Below are positions 33,601-45,965 of a DNA stretch of 64,000 bases, piece after piece. The notes beneath the pieces are model-generated. The model ran no database searches and was not told the origin of the DNA. It was given only the letters and a program-made list of their open reading frames with translations. The DNA lies in NCBI GenBank assembly GCA_019914995.1, contig CM034138.1:3534001-3598000 (forward strand), in the 5' to 3' direction. A program made the translations under genes and the position numbers. This DNA comes from Acanthochlamys bracteata. Lineage: Eukaryota; Streptophyta; Magnoliopsida; Pandanales; Velloziaceae. The number at the start of each line of letters is the position of its first letter. Position 1 is the stretch's first letter.

Positions 33601-35850
33601 ATGGCTTCTGGTAGTAGGAATGATTCGGATTCAAGGTCGTTCGATTTCGGTTCGGACGATGTACTTTGTTCCTACGATGATTACAACAACAGCAGCAACG
33701 TTCAGCAGGACAACGCCGTCAACGGCAAACGATCTGATCCATCCGTCAAGGTATTGATGAAACTTCTCTCCTTTTGTTTCTGTCGATTTCTATGTTTCTT
33801 TGATTAAAGATTTGTTGTTTGTTGGATAGTTGCTGAAAATTTTCTTATCAGTCTGTTGATTTAAAAGGAATTGTCAAAAACTGTTCTTTTGGTTGAGGAA
33901 GGAACGAAAATTTGTCAATTCTAGCCATTTGATTGGTTTTTTAGAGTTGGAATTAATTTTTGTGAGATTCCAAGATTCGAAAAAGCGTATTTTTTATTAT
34001 TATTACCATTATTTTTTTGCGCTTGTGCCTGTTACCTATTTCTGCTGAATTTTTTGAAAATTCTTTAAATATTTTATAGGTTACGTTCTATGTACAGTAC
34101 TAAATTTTTTGGAAAGTTATTTGTTGAATCTCTGATACATGGAATTGGAATTATTAAGTTTGCACTATTTGCAGGATTTCCATGAGAACAGAAGCGGGAG
34201 AACATCACTGGATGTGTATCATGAGGATGGGTTTTCAAAAGGAGACTTGATTAACGCTGTTGAGAAGTCAATGAAGAAGAATGCTGATAATCTACTTCGG
34301 TATCTCGAAGGCATCAGTGGGAAGCTGTCACAGTTAGAAGTTCACTGCTACAAGATTGAGAGAGCAGTAGGGGAACTTCGATCCGACATAGCCCGGGATC
34401 AGGATGAAGCAGATCGGAAGATTAAGTCGCTTGAAAAACATCTTCAGGAAGTAAGTCAGTGGTTGTTATGTGCTACATCCTGAATATATTGAGTTTTGTG
34501 ATGTATTGCAATGTTGCAATACGGTAATGCTATATTGTTGAGACTTGGTATTAGTGGTTCATGCTAATTGCAATTCTGAATATATTATTTTGTCTGCATC
34601 AGATTCACAGGTCGGTGCAGATTTTAAGGGACAAACAAGAGTTGGCTGAAACACAGAAGGAGCTATCCAAACTTCATTTGAAGGAATATGCTAATTCTAG
34701 TAATTTAAAGCCGAGTGAGTTTAGTGCCACTCCATCTATCCCCGAGCATCAAAAGGTTGATGTTCCAGACACTCCTAACTATCAGTTGTCTCTTGTCTTG
34801 CCGCACCAAACACCTGCACCAACTTCAGACCCTTCTGGAGTAGAGCAGCATATTGCAGCTGCACCTTTGGGTGTGCAACAAGGTCACTACAACTTGAGCC
34901 ATACAGGTGGCTATTATTCACAGCAACAAAACATTCCTAATATTCCAATGAAACCCCATAGTCATGATCTTCCTTCTCAAGCACCGGCACCCCAGCAACC
35001 TGGTATTCCTAGTCAGACTCACTTGCAGTCGACCGCTCAGTACACGCCACAATGGCATCAACAGGCTCCACAGCATGGGCCTCAACAGGTAATCCAGTCT
35101 CTGCTGCCGCCACAGCAGCATCAGCTTCGGCCAAGAGCACCACCAAGTTATCATGCATACCCTCCACCTCAGGCATCGAATGTTGCACCTGAGTCGTACC
35201 CAAGTAATGCCATGGTTCAAGCTCCATATTCTGCTATTTCTCAACCTAGCGGAGCCCGCCTTGAAGCTGTTGCTTTGAATTATGGAGGACCTGGAAGTAC
35301 ATTACCGCAGCCATCAGCTCAACAGCAAAGGTCTGAAGCTATCCCTTATGGTGGACCAGGAAGTTCAGTTCCTCATCCTTCATCGCAGCACCAGCATGTC
35401 ATTCAACAGGTACCACCTCAGGCAACCCAGAGCTCTTTCTGTCCAAATGTGAACAAGGGTGGTTACTTAGCAACTGCTGTTTACACCCCTTTGCCGCCCC
35501 AGCCTAGTGGTCAAGGATATAACACTGTCTATGGCATTGACGGAGGCAGAGCTGCTCATTCTCAAAGCTTTCAGGCAGCTAATAACTATCAGGTAAGTAG
35601 TGCCCCACTGCCAAAGAGTCAGCAGCTTCTCCCAGGAAGTAATGTTGGTGTGCACCATCCTGGCCCACAGGTCATCAACATGCACCCCTATGCTGACACG
35701 GTTGACAAAGCTATCAATATGGGTTATCCAAGGGACCACGTCCTGAGCGTGATCCATAGAATGGCGGAAAGTGGGCAGCAGGTAGATATTAATGCTCTTC
35801 TGGATAGGCTGAATCCTCGCTCTTCCACAGCATCCCCCAGTGGATGGTGA
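33601..35850 (+). CDS. FLOE: FLOE-type DUF1421 prion-like protein
   Basis: A homologue of Arabidopsis FLOE1, a prion-like protein that forms condensates on hydration and tunes seed germination. Exons 33601-33750, 34175-34450 and 34603-35850 are all phase 0 with GT-AG introns, giving 557 residues. The N-terminus is Asp/Ser-rich (MASGSRNDSDSRSFDFGSDD...). Residues about 70-165 form a coiled coil (LLRYLEGISGKLSQLEVHCY, then IHRSVQILRDKQELAETQKE), the predicted nucleation/oligomer part. About 170-505 is a long disordered Gln/Pro/Ser region. The C-terminus (DKAINMGYPRDHVLSVIHRM...VDINALLDRLN) is the UBA-like DUF1421 end. Which of the FLOE paralogues it corresponds to is not clear. A donor-like CAG|GTAAGT inside exon 3 (35593) could allow an alternative isoform. 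Two related hAT elements flank the gene. Confidence 0.93.
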
Positions 35851-36409
35851 AAGTCGAAAACACTTAACATTCTGTTTTGGTGAGTGGCAACCGTTGTGCA
35901 TTTGGCAGTATGATTGCAAGAGTCTAATAATACTTACGGGGTGAATGTCCAAGTATTTGTATTATGAAGGGTGCTTCAACTCTAGCAACTGAATATCTTT
36001 CTTGGGTTTTATCAGAGATATCTTATGTGCTAGTTTCTGTTGGCGTTTGGTCATGTACTTTGAAGAGTAGAGTGCTTATTTCCGAAACTCTGCTCTGTGG
36101 AAGTGTTTGATAATGCTTATGAAAAATAGAGTTTTTATAGAATGGATAGTATTTTTGTTATAATTGTAAAATTTCAACCGGATGTCGATCTGAAAATTAT
36201 AGTTGTAAAAATTGAATCAGATCTCAATCCGAAAAGCTTTTCAGATCAACTATTTTCGAATTGATCCAGCAGATCAACGGATCGATCCGGCATGTCAACC
36301 GTATACATACGGTAGTACATAAGGTCAAATTAAAAAGACAGCGGTAGTGTTCTCGACGGAGGAGCAGCTGTTGAAAACTAGTTTTCTTGACAGGTCAACA
36401 GTATTTTTA

Positions 36410-36500
36410 TCCAAATGATTAGCTATCACAGGTTGATATCAATAATCAGGTTGATATCCACTGATTAGCCACCACATGTTGATATTAATAATCAGGTCGA
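36410..36500. repeat. Short imperfect direct repeat inside the hAT element
   Basis: Two roughly 50-bp copies of GATTAGC(T/C)A(T/C)CACA.GTTGATAT..AATAATCAGG lie one after the other, just before the captured LEA sequence. A third partial copy (CAGGTTGATATCCACT) lies between them. Confidence 0.6.
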
Positions 36501-36761
36501 TACGGCGATGTTTCCGGTGAGAGGAGAGCTGGCTGATGAAGTGATCAAACCTCATGATGCAGCGATAATGCAGTCAGTAATGATGCACTCCGTTAGTTAT
36601 TTTCCATCTTGTAAAAATTATTGCGTTAGCAATACTACTGAGACTGATGAAATCTTTGCTTTCGATTCCTATAGGTGGTAGGTCAGTTCATGCAGTCAAC
36701 TCCGGTGCCAACAGAAGCAGCAAGCGTCGGTGTTAGTCCGGAACCATCTTCGATATATTAG
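36499..36761 (+). pseudogene. Captured seed-maturation-protein (LEA D-34 / SMP) fragment
   Basis: Two pieces of an SMP-domain LEA gene. The first reads MFPVRGELADEVIKPHDAA then IMQS, matching the SMP opening pattern (Y)GDVF.V.GELA...I.P.DAAMMQS. The second follows an acceptor-like TTCCTATAG and reads VVGQFMQSTPVP...PEPSSI to a TAG at 36759-36761, matching the GQVVGQ(Y/F)V(E/Q).. region of the same family. The YGDV start is out of frame with the rest. Sequence between the pieces looks intronic, so capture from genomic DNA is likely. LEA D-34 proteins accumulate in drying seeds; this piece is not functional. The identification is by eye from remembered family sequences. Confidence 0.7.
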
Positions 36762-37970
36762 ATATCAGACATCTTCTCTTTGATCGAGATCTCTCCGGCT
36801 ATCTCCGCGTTACCGAACGAGCTCTCGATCTCGACGGAGAAACAATGGTAGCGATCTCTCTCGATATAGGTCTCACGGAACTCTCGATCTCGACGGAGGA
36901 GCAGCGGCAGCGATCACGATCTAGCCGAGCAGAACGGAGGAGCAGGAGCCGAACGGGAAAGCCGAAGCCGGAACCAGAGCCAGAGCAAAATCTGGATGAA
37001 AAATGGAAGAAGAAAATACAGTTGATTTTGATGTAATCTGTATATGGTGCGGTGAAGAGACAGTTGTGCCGGAGAAGGGTTGAACGCAAGCCGAGAAGAA
37101 GGGCCGCCTGAGGTAAATCGCCGTCGGGAGGGGATGTAAGGGTGAAGAAGAAAATAAAAAAATAGTTATAAATAATGAGAAATTTATTTAAATAAACCAA
37201 GTGATGAGAATAAAATAAAATAGTTATAAAATAAAATTATTAAAAAAATATAAGTAAAGCAAAATATTTTTTGATATATATGTCTGAGTATTTTATAATA
37301 TAAAAATATAAAAATTACTAATAATTAATATTTACTGATAGGGTATAATAAAAATTTTTTGTATTATCAATCCAAATATAAATATAAAAAACATATTCAT
37401 AATCAATTTTGTACCAAATATATCACTAATTAAAATTTTTTTATTTTATTCAGTCCGGATTGATCCGAGCAGGCTGATCGTCCGGGTCATATTCGGTCGA
37501 AATGGATCAATTACATAGACGGTTTATTTGCAGATTCGGACTGATTTTTTGTTCAGATTAATGATTTATAGGTCAACTTCTAGATCTGATAACTACAATT
37601 TTGGTCTTATTTCAAAATGCAAACTTTATTTTTACTTAAAATAATAGTAATAATAAATAATATTACGATTTTTTGACGTATAATTTTTTTATATTTTCTA
37701 AAATTTTAAATAAATTTTATAGAATGTTGTAGAAAATTTATTGATAATGTGAATTAGTTTTATGAAATGAAAAGTGAGGAGAAGCAATGTCAAATGCACT
37801 CTTAAAGTTATCAAAAGAAGTGAAAAATGTTGTAGTTTTTCATTTAACTGCATGATACATGCCGCCAAATTTCTACTAAAAACTTCGAAAGTGCGGTAGC
37901 AATGTGACATGGTCCCTCTTTCATAGAGCTTTTATTGTCTAAGTAATAGTTGACCTGCCAAATACAAACA

Positions 37971-38524
37971 TAGGGGTGGTAATATCAGTTAACAGCTCGA
38001 CTTTGATTTGGCTCATGTAATAATATGATCAAATTGCTCAACTCTAACACAATCTATATATTTATACGGATCAAATTACTAACCCTAATTCAACCAATTT
38101 TTAAAATCGGATCAAATTTTAATTGATTCATTTAAAAATCAAAACTATTAAAACGACATAAACTTAATTTCTAAATAAAGTGAAAGTTATTAAATATTAT
38201 ATATCCAAGATACGAAAAACTAATTTATCAAAATAATAAATTAAGTAAGAAATTAATTAAAATACGACAAACTAAGAAAAATAATATAATGCAATAGATT
38301 AAAATTGAATATAATTATTCTAAATGCTTTCTATTTATCAAGTAATATATAATTATGCAGGTTAAATGAATCTTTCAAATCACCTCATACCCATTTAATT
38401 TATCAGATTAATTTTGAATTGACTCGAAATTGACCCAAAAACGATTAAGATCAAACTCGAATCAAATTTAAATTAATTAATTTTAAATTAGATTCGCGAG
38501 TCGGGTTTTATATTGCGACTCCTA
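37971..38524. mobile_element. Non-autonomous hAT-like element
   Basis: A 554-bp element with inverted ends TAGGGGTGGTAATAT and ATATTGCGACTCCTA (12 of 15 pair), flanked by a decayed 8-bp duplication (TACAAACA at 37963-37970, TACAAATT at 38525-38532; 6 of 8). The interior is AT-rich and noncoding with ..AATTGACTCGAAATTGACCC.. style subterminal words. Confidence 0.6.
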
Positions 38525-38532
38525 TACAAATT

Positions 38533-40071
38533 TATAGGGTGTAAGTGCTACGGGTAAAAAAGCTTCATGATGATGCAAGCCTGTTGTGTTCTCTGTTTAA
38601 GTCTTTATATTGTAATGCTCCTTCCAAGAGCGTTTATAGCTATTTTTCTAGAAACATTAACTAAGAAAATGTCACTTAATACAACACAACACTAAACTAA
38701 GCTTCATGCCATTTGAATATGATCGCATATTTGAATCTATTATTTCCATTTTATTTGATTAAAAATGTCAACTAAGCAATGTGGAGATCACTGAGATAAA
38801 GAATCCTTGCATAGAATGACATAAAAGGTTAGGTTGATCTTTGTAAATTGTCATGCAGCTTTTCAAAACTTTTTACACAACAATTGTGCAGCATAGAAAG
38901 AAAGAATAAAGCAATCTATCTTCAACAAAAGAATATTCTTTTGCATATGAAATACAACAATATTAAATCACAAAATATGAAATACAACAAATAAAATCAC
39001 AAATAATAAAATTACGCTACAACTAAGAGACGAAATACATCACTATATATCATGTCATGTCCTACAACAAACTCGCTATCGATTATCAAAAATACATTCT
39101 GCAGACTCATATTTTTTTAGTAAAAAATGAGTTATAAAAATAAATTACTATAAATAGTATTACTAGAAATTAGTTTAATTTATACATATATGTTTTAAGA
39201 AAAAGTGAACTGAAATTGGTACTATTATTATTATTTTTGTAGCTGAAATAAAAGTGTTTTTTCAGTAGAAAAAAGTGAATGAAAAGAACAAACTCTTATA
39301 TAATCATCAAGTTACCCTCCTTCTGGTCTTTTCTCCGACATGTCCCTTACAGGTCCCTGGGCATTTCTCCAACATATTATCGCCTCCAGGTTTCGAGCAT
39401 TTCTTTTGACTATATCTTTATAGGTACCGTACATTTCTCCGACATATTATTCTCTGCAAATTCTAGGCATTTGTCCAACATTAATATTAATTAATAATTA
39501 TTTTATTATAATTAGTTTAAATATATAAATAAATAACTATTACTAATTAATAGTTAACAATATGTGAATAAATGAATTTTTAAAATTCTCAAGACAGAAA
39601 TGTCAAATTCTATAAGTAAAAATATCATGGAAAAATAAGCTATATGGCTTATTTCAAAAAGTATGATCCATAACTTATTAAGAAAACGTAATAAGTGGTT
39701 TAATTTGCAAAAGAAGTTCTGAATATAAATATCTCAAAATACTATGTAACTCTTACAATTAGTGAATTACATGAAATAAGCACATCCAAATATGCTTTTA
39801 ATCTGTGTTACTACAAAGCCTTTTGAATTGCTTTGCCGCCTATCAGCATGTGTTTATAATTGTTGTAATCCTCCAAGATTAATAAATGTATCATAGTTGC
39901 TTCGTGTGTCTACCCTTCTAGTTATTGTACAATTAGGAAAACATAAGATACATAATCTTTAAAATAGTTACATTTTAAAACAAATATTTCATGATTAATA
40001 ATGGAATAGAAAAGAATATATACCTATATAAAAACTATCCATATTTTGTAACAGTATTTGAAATTGCTGGT
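38533..40071. other. Intergenic, no gene recognised
   Basis: AT-rich and gene-free. A short internal repeat of CATTTCTCCGACATATTAT-like words (39362-39385 and 39430-39452) is present. No terminal repeats or coding frames are supported. Confidence 0.5.
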
Positions 40072-42607
40072 CCTACAATTAGAGATAAAAATATTAGCCA
40101 GGAAAAATGAATCAACTTGGGGCCGGACTAGGTTAAGGCCCGCTCGGTCCATGGTAGGATCAGGCCGATCCGTCATGTTCGGTCACTGTTCAAGTTGACC
40201 GGTCAATATTGAAATATTGATCGTTGATCTGATCAATAATAATAATTGATTACGTCAACATAGAATGAAATAATTTTTTAAAAAATTTAAAAATATAGCA
40301 ACAATGTTCAAACAACGTCATAATGAGATCATTATTGAAGTCATGCTGATGGCAACTTGTCCGTTAATGATGATTTTTATCATTGGACCCTACCAATAGT
40401 TGATCATGGATGGTAGGCGATTTTAACCGTCAACGAGTATGTTATTATTGGTTGATATCATGCCAACTCCAACAATGGTCACACACTCGTCGGTTGACAT
40501 TTTTATTTATTTAAGTCACATATATACATCATATTTTTATTTTTATTTCACACAATAAACTTTCGTGCTCATTTTTTATTATCAAACTCATACAAATTTA
40601 TGAAAATCCTTCTTGCTTTCTTAAAAATCTTTAAATCACATTTTCACATTATAAAAAATTTTAGTATTTTATTTCAAATGAATCCAAATATTCGTGTTAT
40701 TAATCTTGGTATGGATAATTATGACATGAATAATCAAAATTTGAAAAAAATAGATGTTGCTCGTATGAAAGAAGGCGATGAAGTTCCTGCAATACAAAGA
40801 AGAAGTTTTATCAACTATGCGACAAAACTTCTCAAATTTTGAGTGTTGGAAATAGTTCAAGTTCATGATCATCATCGATAATAACAAAACGTTCAAAAGC
40901 CACAATATCTGAAGCCTATAAACAACTTCACCTTTGAATATACAGTGCACAATGATAGTATTAAAATAAAACAAATTGCGGGATATGAATTTTGTATAAA
41001 AACTTCTCAATGTTAATCCAAATGTTGAAATCAGATATTTAATAACCAATGGTATGAAATGTGCTACCAGAAAAGGAATATGAAAGGAGCCTTTACAAAC
41101 TCAATTTGAATTCAATAAAGATGATTTAGTAAATATTTGGTCCTATGACTCTAATATAGTTAGGAAATCTCTAATTTGTATGATTTGTGATATGAATTTG
41201 TCTATTAATTTAGGTATTTTTTATGAAAAAGCATATTAAAAGGTCATATTATACACAATTTTAAAAAATTAGTAAAATAATTATTAGAAGTGATATCATT
41301 AATTATTATAATAAAACACATCCTATATTAAAATCTAAATTAAGGTCAATACATTTTTCCTATTAACATATGATAATTGGAGCAATATAACTAAGCAAAA
41401 TTACTTAAGTGTTGTCGTATATTAGTTAGAGTCACAATGAATTATGCACAAAAAAAAAAGAAAAGAAAAGATTGATTTTAAACTTATTGACTGCATAATA
41501 ATACATTATGCTAATAATATTTTTTATCGTATTGTAGTTGTAGTTAAAGATTTCGGCATAAATAACCGCATCATATCCATTACATTAGACATTGCTACAG
41601 CAAATAAAAAATTAATTCGATTTCTTGAGTTGGAGCTAAACTCATACATGGATGAAACTTTTCAATTCCAATATTATGCTTGGCATATATATCAACTTAA
41701 TCATTTTAACAATCAGGTATGAAGCCGGTAGGTAAACAGGTAAATAATATATGTTTTGTTATTTCTTAGCTTACTAGTTCAAACCAATATTTCTAAATTA
41801 AGAGATATTGCATACAGTATAGCAGCACGTTTAAAGTTTTGAAAGTTCAATCTTGATAAACCAATCAGATGAAATTCTATTTATTTAATATTAAAATATC
41901 TTAAGTTATAAAAATATATTTATGATTTTTTATAATACAGGAATAAGTATATAATATATTTACAGAAGCTCATTGAATTATTATTGAAAATTTTCAAAAT
42001 TTTTAAAAATTCTTTGTGATGGTACTATTTTATTGTTTAATATTTACTGTTCCATTTCTGCATTACTTTTACATTCACTTCCAAATATGACTATATTATT
42101 GCATTCGCATCTCACAGATAAAATTAGTTGGACATATAGTTGTAACAATGACAAGCAAATTAAAAAGGTATTAGTATGATATTCTTTTTTTATATTATTT
42201 TGGTTTTATATTAGATTCTAAATTTTAATTTGTGTATTTTTTCAATACTCTTACTTATATTAGTATAAATTTAGATATTTTCGATATTCAATTATAAATT
42301 ATTAGTACTCATAACAAGTTGTACAAAATTTATGATTTTGTGAGACTGGATTTGGCAATTTATGGAATTAACGACAATAACCGACAACGGTGCAAACTCA
42401 TCAAAGTAGAATAAAAAGTGTTTAATTAGTCTTTGATTTTCATTAAGCATGGCTCATATTCAACACTAGTTTTAATTTCAAGCAAAATACAATCTTCATC
42501 GAATTTGAACAAATATTTTGGAGGAGATACCGTTATTGTCGATCACAACGACAACTTAGAAAGTTTTAATATCCAATACTTTCTTAATTAGCACGTGATA
42601 TCTTGAC

Positions 42608-45158
42608 TAGACGCGTAAAAACAGACGAGCCGGCTCGGCCACTTTTCTAATCCAGGTCGGCCTGGCTCGGGTGTAGATTTTGAAGCCCGGCCTGACCCGT
42701 CAGGTAATAGTTGTGTTCTGCGTTCTTCAATTATCCTTCTAGCTGTACTAAATGTCGATTCTAAAGACACCGTTGAGACATGGATAGTCAAAATATCAGG
42801 TGCTAGTTGAGATAGTACTGGATATCTAGTTGAATTGTCTTCCATCAATTCAAAATATTAAAATATTTTGGATTTTCATCGTCTTCTACAATGACAGTAT
42901 CTCCACAAAATATTTGTTCAAATTCGAAAAAGATTGCATACTGCTTGAAGTTGAAAATGGTGTTGAACTTGAGCCAGGCTTAATGAAGATAAAAAACCAA
43001 TTGATCATTTTTTTCTTCTTACTTTAATGAGTTTGTGCCGTTGTTGTTTTCTGTTATTGATTCCGCAAATTACCAAACCTAAATTTATAAAAATCATAAA
43101 CTCCCTACAACTTGGTACGAGCGTTTGTTATTTGTAATTAAAATATCAAAAATATCTAAATACATACCAATATATGTAAGAGTATTAGAAAAAATACACA
43201 AATTTAAATTTAGAATCTAACATAAAAGCAAAACAATATAAAAGAGAAATATTATACCAATATTTTTTTAATTTTGTAGTCATTATTGTAACTATAGGTT
43301 CAAATAATTAATCTATTACATATGAATGTAACATAGTAGATATTAAAATTGAGTGTAAACTAATAGAAAAATAGGATAGTAAATACCAGATAATAAAACA
43401 GTAGTATCATAAAAAAATTTTAAAAATTCTACCAGCTTTTCAGCAATAATCTAATGAGTTTCAGTAAATATATTGTTACCCATTCTTTTATTATAAAAAA
43501 TCATATGCATATGTTTACAATATAAAGTATTTTTTAACATTAAATAAATAGAATTCTATCTTACTGGCATATCAAGGTTGAATTTTCGGAGCTTTAGATG
43601 TTCTATTATGCAATATCTATTAAATGCAGCTAAACGTTGGTTTGAACTAGTTATATAAGAAATTGCAACATGAATATCATTAATCTGTTCAATTACCAGT
43701 TGCATAATTGATTGTACGATCAAGTTGATAATATGGCAAGCACAACATTGATGCAGTAAAATTCTTCCCATGTATGAGCTTAGCTTTATATCAAGAAATC
43801 GAATTGTTTTGGTATTTGCTGAAGCATTATCTAGTGTGGTAGAGATAATGTGGTTGCTTATGCCGCATTCTTTAACTACACTTATAATGCGCTCAGAGAT
43901 ATTTTTAACATCATGTGTGAAATGAATAAGTCTAAAGCCAATAATTCTTTTTTGCATAATCCATTGTGAATCTAAATAATGTGCAGCAATACTTAAATAA
44001 TCTTATGTAGCTCTACCGCTCCAAATATTAGATGTTAACACAATAGAAAAATTTAATGAACTTAATTCAGATTTTAATATAGTATCCATTTTATTGTAAT
44101 AAGTAATAATATCGCTTCTAAGTAGTTGTTTTACTAATTTTTTGAAATTGTGGACAATATGCTATTCATAAAAAAATGATTCAGCAAAATTAATAGATAA
44201 ATTTATAGCACAAATCATACATATAAGAGATTTCCTAACTACATTAGAATCATAGAACCACGTATTTATCGAACCATTCGTGTTGAATTGAAGTTGAGTT
44301 TGTGAAGGTTCTTTCTAATTTCTTTTTTAGAAACACATTTTTTACAATGTACTATTAAATATCAGGTTCGTATTTAGGATTAGCAGTTAGAAGTTTTTCG
44401 TAAAACTTATATTTCGCTATTTTTTATTTAATACCATCACTTTGCACTGTATATTCGGCGGTGAAATAATTTCAGACTTCAGAAGTTATGACTTTTGATG
44501 TTTTGTCGTTGTTGATGTCGATCATAAAACCGAACTACTTATAACACTCGAAATTGGAGAACTTTCATTGCATATTTGGTGGAAATTTTTTCTTTATATT
44601 GGAGAAACTTTATCTCCTTGCTCCATACGGACAATATTTATTTTCTATAAATTTTGATAATCTATATCAAGAGTAGTAGCACGAATATTTGGATCCATTT
44701 GAAATAACAATTAAAATTTTTTGAGAATTGAAAAATGTGAATTTAAAAAAGTAAAGTAAAAAAATATTTTATAAATTTGTATGAGTTTGAGTAGAATGAA
44801 AATGAGAAGTGAGAAAATTGTGTGTAAAATAAATAAAAATAGAATGTATTTATAGATAAAATGATGAATTATAAAAAATAATAAATAATAAAAAACTGCA
44901 GCCAACGGTCTGCTGACGTCAGTATGACCGTTTGGTTGATCATTTTGTTGAATTAGTCAATGGTCAATGTTGACCAAATCAATATCAATATTGATCGGTC
45001 AATACTGAAAGTACCGGACGGGCATGCTGATAAAATCGGCTCGATACTGCCTATTAGGTCGGGCCAGACTAGCTCAGTCTTGGCACTATTTATCGAACCC
45101 GCGGGCCAAAAGTCGGACCGTAGTCCGGTCCGTTTGGCCCCTCATTTCTGCATCTCTA
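42608..45158 (-). mobile_element. hAT transposon (inner element), inserted into the outer hAT
   Basis: A 2551-bp element with a perfect 8-bp target duplication ATCTTGAC (42600-42607 and 45159-45166). Its ends are TAGACGCGTAAAAAC (left) and ATTTCTGCATCTCTA (right, the reverse of TAGAGATGCAGAAAT). It lies on the minus strand inside the C-terminal transposase region of a relative. GC-rich subterminal words of the GGCCCG/CCGGTCC type flank the ends, as is common in plant hATs. The perfect duplication against a 5-of-8 duplication outside says it arrived later. Confidence 0.93.
42680..44698 (-). pseudogene. Broken hAT transposase of the inner element
   Basis: Starts MDPNIRATTL at 44698. A readable 133-codon stretch (43957-43556) carries the catalytic region: IIGFRLIHFTHDVKNISERI, then STTLDNASANT and HQCCACHIINLIVQ. 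The C-terminal hAT dimerisation region (42848 to about 42680) reads YPVLSQLAPDILTIHVSTVS and then FSTARRIIEERR. Stops and shifts in the N-terminal part and between these pieces make it non-functional. It resembles plant RICESLEEPER/DAYSLEEPER-type transposases. Confidence 0.88.
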
Positions 45159-45965
45159 ATCTTGACTATTTATATCTCAATAATTTTTTTAAAATCGGCA
45201 TTTAGCATAACTTAAAGGATAATTTCTGAATAAATAATTGACTAGTGAGATAGTTGAGATGCTAACTTGTCTCAAAGATTGAAAATTTGTAACTAAAAAA
45301 ATGTAGCATATGATTCATAATGAAGATTTATTGTAATAATTTTCTAAATTTTTTTAAACAAAAATATTACAAATACAAGTAAAAATATATAATTATACAC
45401 ATATTATAATAAAGTTATTATTGTATTTTTACTATCTTAATAGTAATATTTTAAAGTTTTTTCTTAAACTTTTTATTTTTTCTTCTTTTGTTAAATAAAT
45501 AAACAAATAAGTAATACCAAATCAAAAAAATTATGCCGGACTGAACCAGACCTGACGTGTTCATTCTGTCTGGACCGTCTATATTTGCATCTCTAGCTAC
45601 TGTGGATTTAGCATCGACAAAATAAAGTTTTGTACACTACTACTTTGTGTCCGTTATAGTAAAAATCAAAATTATTAAGATAGTCATATATAGAATTTCA
45701 GTGTTTCTAGATCTTCATAGCTCATTGGAAAGAAATATTTTGCAAGTTATGTCTAGCAAGTTCCAACTCGCAACAATATGCATAGACCTTGAGCTGCTTT
45801 CTTTTATTGACCAGACTAGATGCATCTGTTTGTGAACTAATTAAACGTACAGCTTTTGCAATGATCAGTAAACAAGGTATGAAAGAAAAGGACTGCTTTT
45901 GAAAAAGCACAGAAAATAGTGGAACCCGCTTTAAAATAAAATCCGATATTAGAAGTTCATTAAAA

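Larger units (their letters stand above)
36159..37597 (-). mobile_element. Non-autonomous hAT transposon carrying an LEA (SMP) gene fragment
   Basis: Flanked by a near-perfect 8-bp duplication (ATTTTTGT at 36151-36158 and ATTTTGGT at 37598-37605, 7 of 8 matching). The right end, reverse-complemented, aligns with the left end of the hAT at 30040: both read TAGTT..CAGATCT..., then AATC(C/A)G and TCTGCAAATA(G/A)ACCGT, then ATTGA(C/T)CCATTTC. It is therefore the same family in the opposite orientation, which is why the strand is given as minus. No transposase. The interior holds an SMP-type LEA fragment and other GC-richer sequence, including an unidentified 63-codon frame (36845-37036). Confidence 0.75.
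40678..45240 (+). pseudogene. Broken hAT transposase of the outer element
   Basis: It begins MNPNIRVINL (40678), close to MDPNIRATTL of the inner copy. It includes a piece of the catalytic (RNase H-like) region at 41540-41700 reading VVVVKDFGINNRIISITLD, where the inner copy has NHIISTTLDNASANT. Further fragments follow up to 42607, and the dimerisation region resumes after the insert at 45167. Numerous stops and shifts interrupt it. It cannot make transposase. Confidence 0.8.
40080..45595 (+). mobile_element. hAT transposon (outer element) interrupted by a second hAT
   Basis: The left end is TAGAGATAAAAATATTA (40080). The right end is TATTTGCATCTCTA (to 45595), the reverse complement of TAGAGATGCAAATA. 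Flanks CCTACAAT (40072-40079) and GCTACTGT (45596-45603) match at 5 of 8 positions, an old 8-bp target duplication. The plus-strand transposase region (from 40678) is split at 42607 by the inner element and resumes at 45167: the sequence on either side rejoins as ...GATATCTTGAC + TATTTATATCTCAATAA..., which follows the inner copy's own transposase sequence at that point. Without the insert and one duplication copy, the element is about 2957 bp. Confidence 0.85.

Noticed and set aside
34918-35952. Minus-strand frames over the FLOE last exon
   Set aside because: Mirror frames of a Gln/Pro-rich coding region; no domains.
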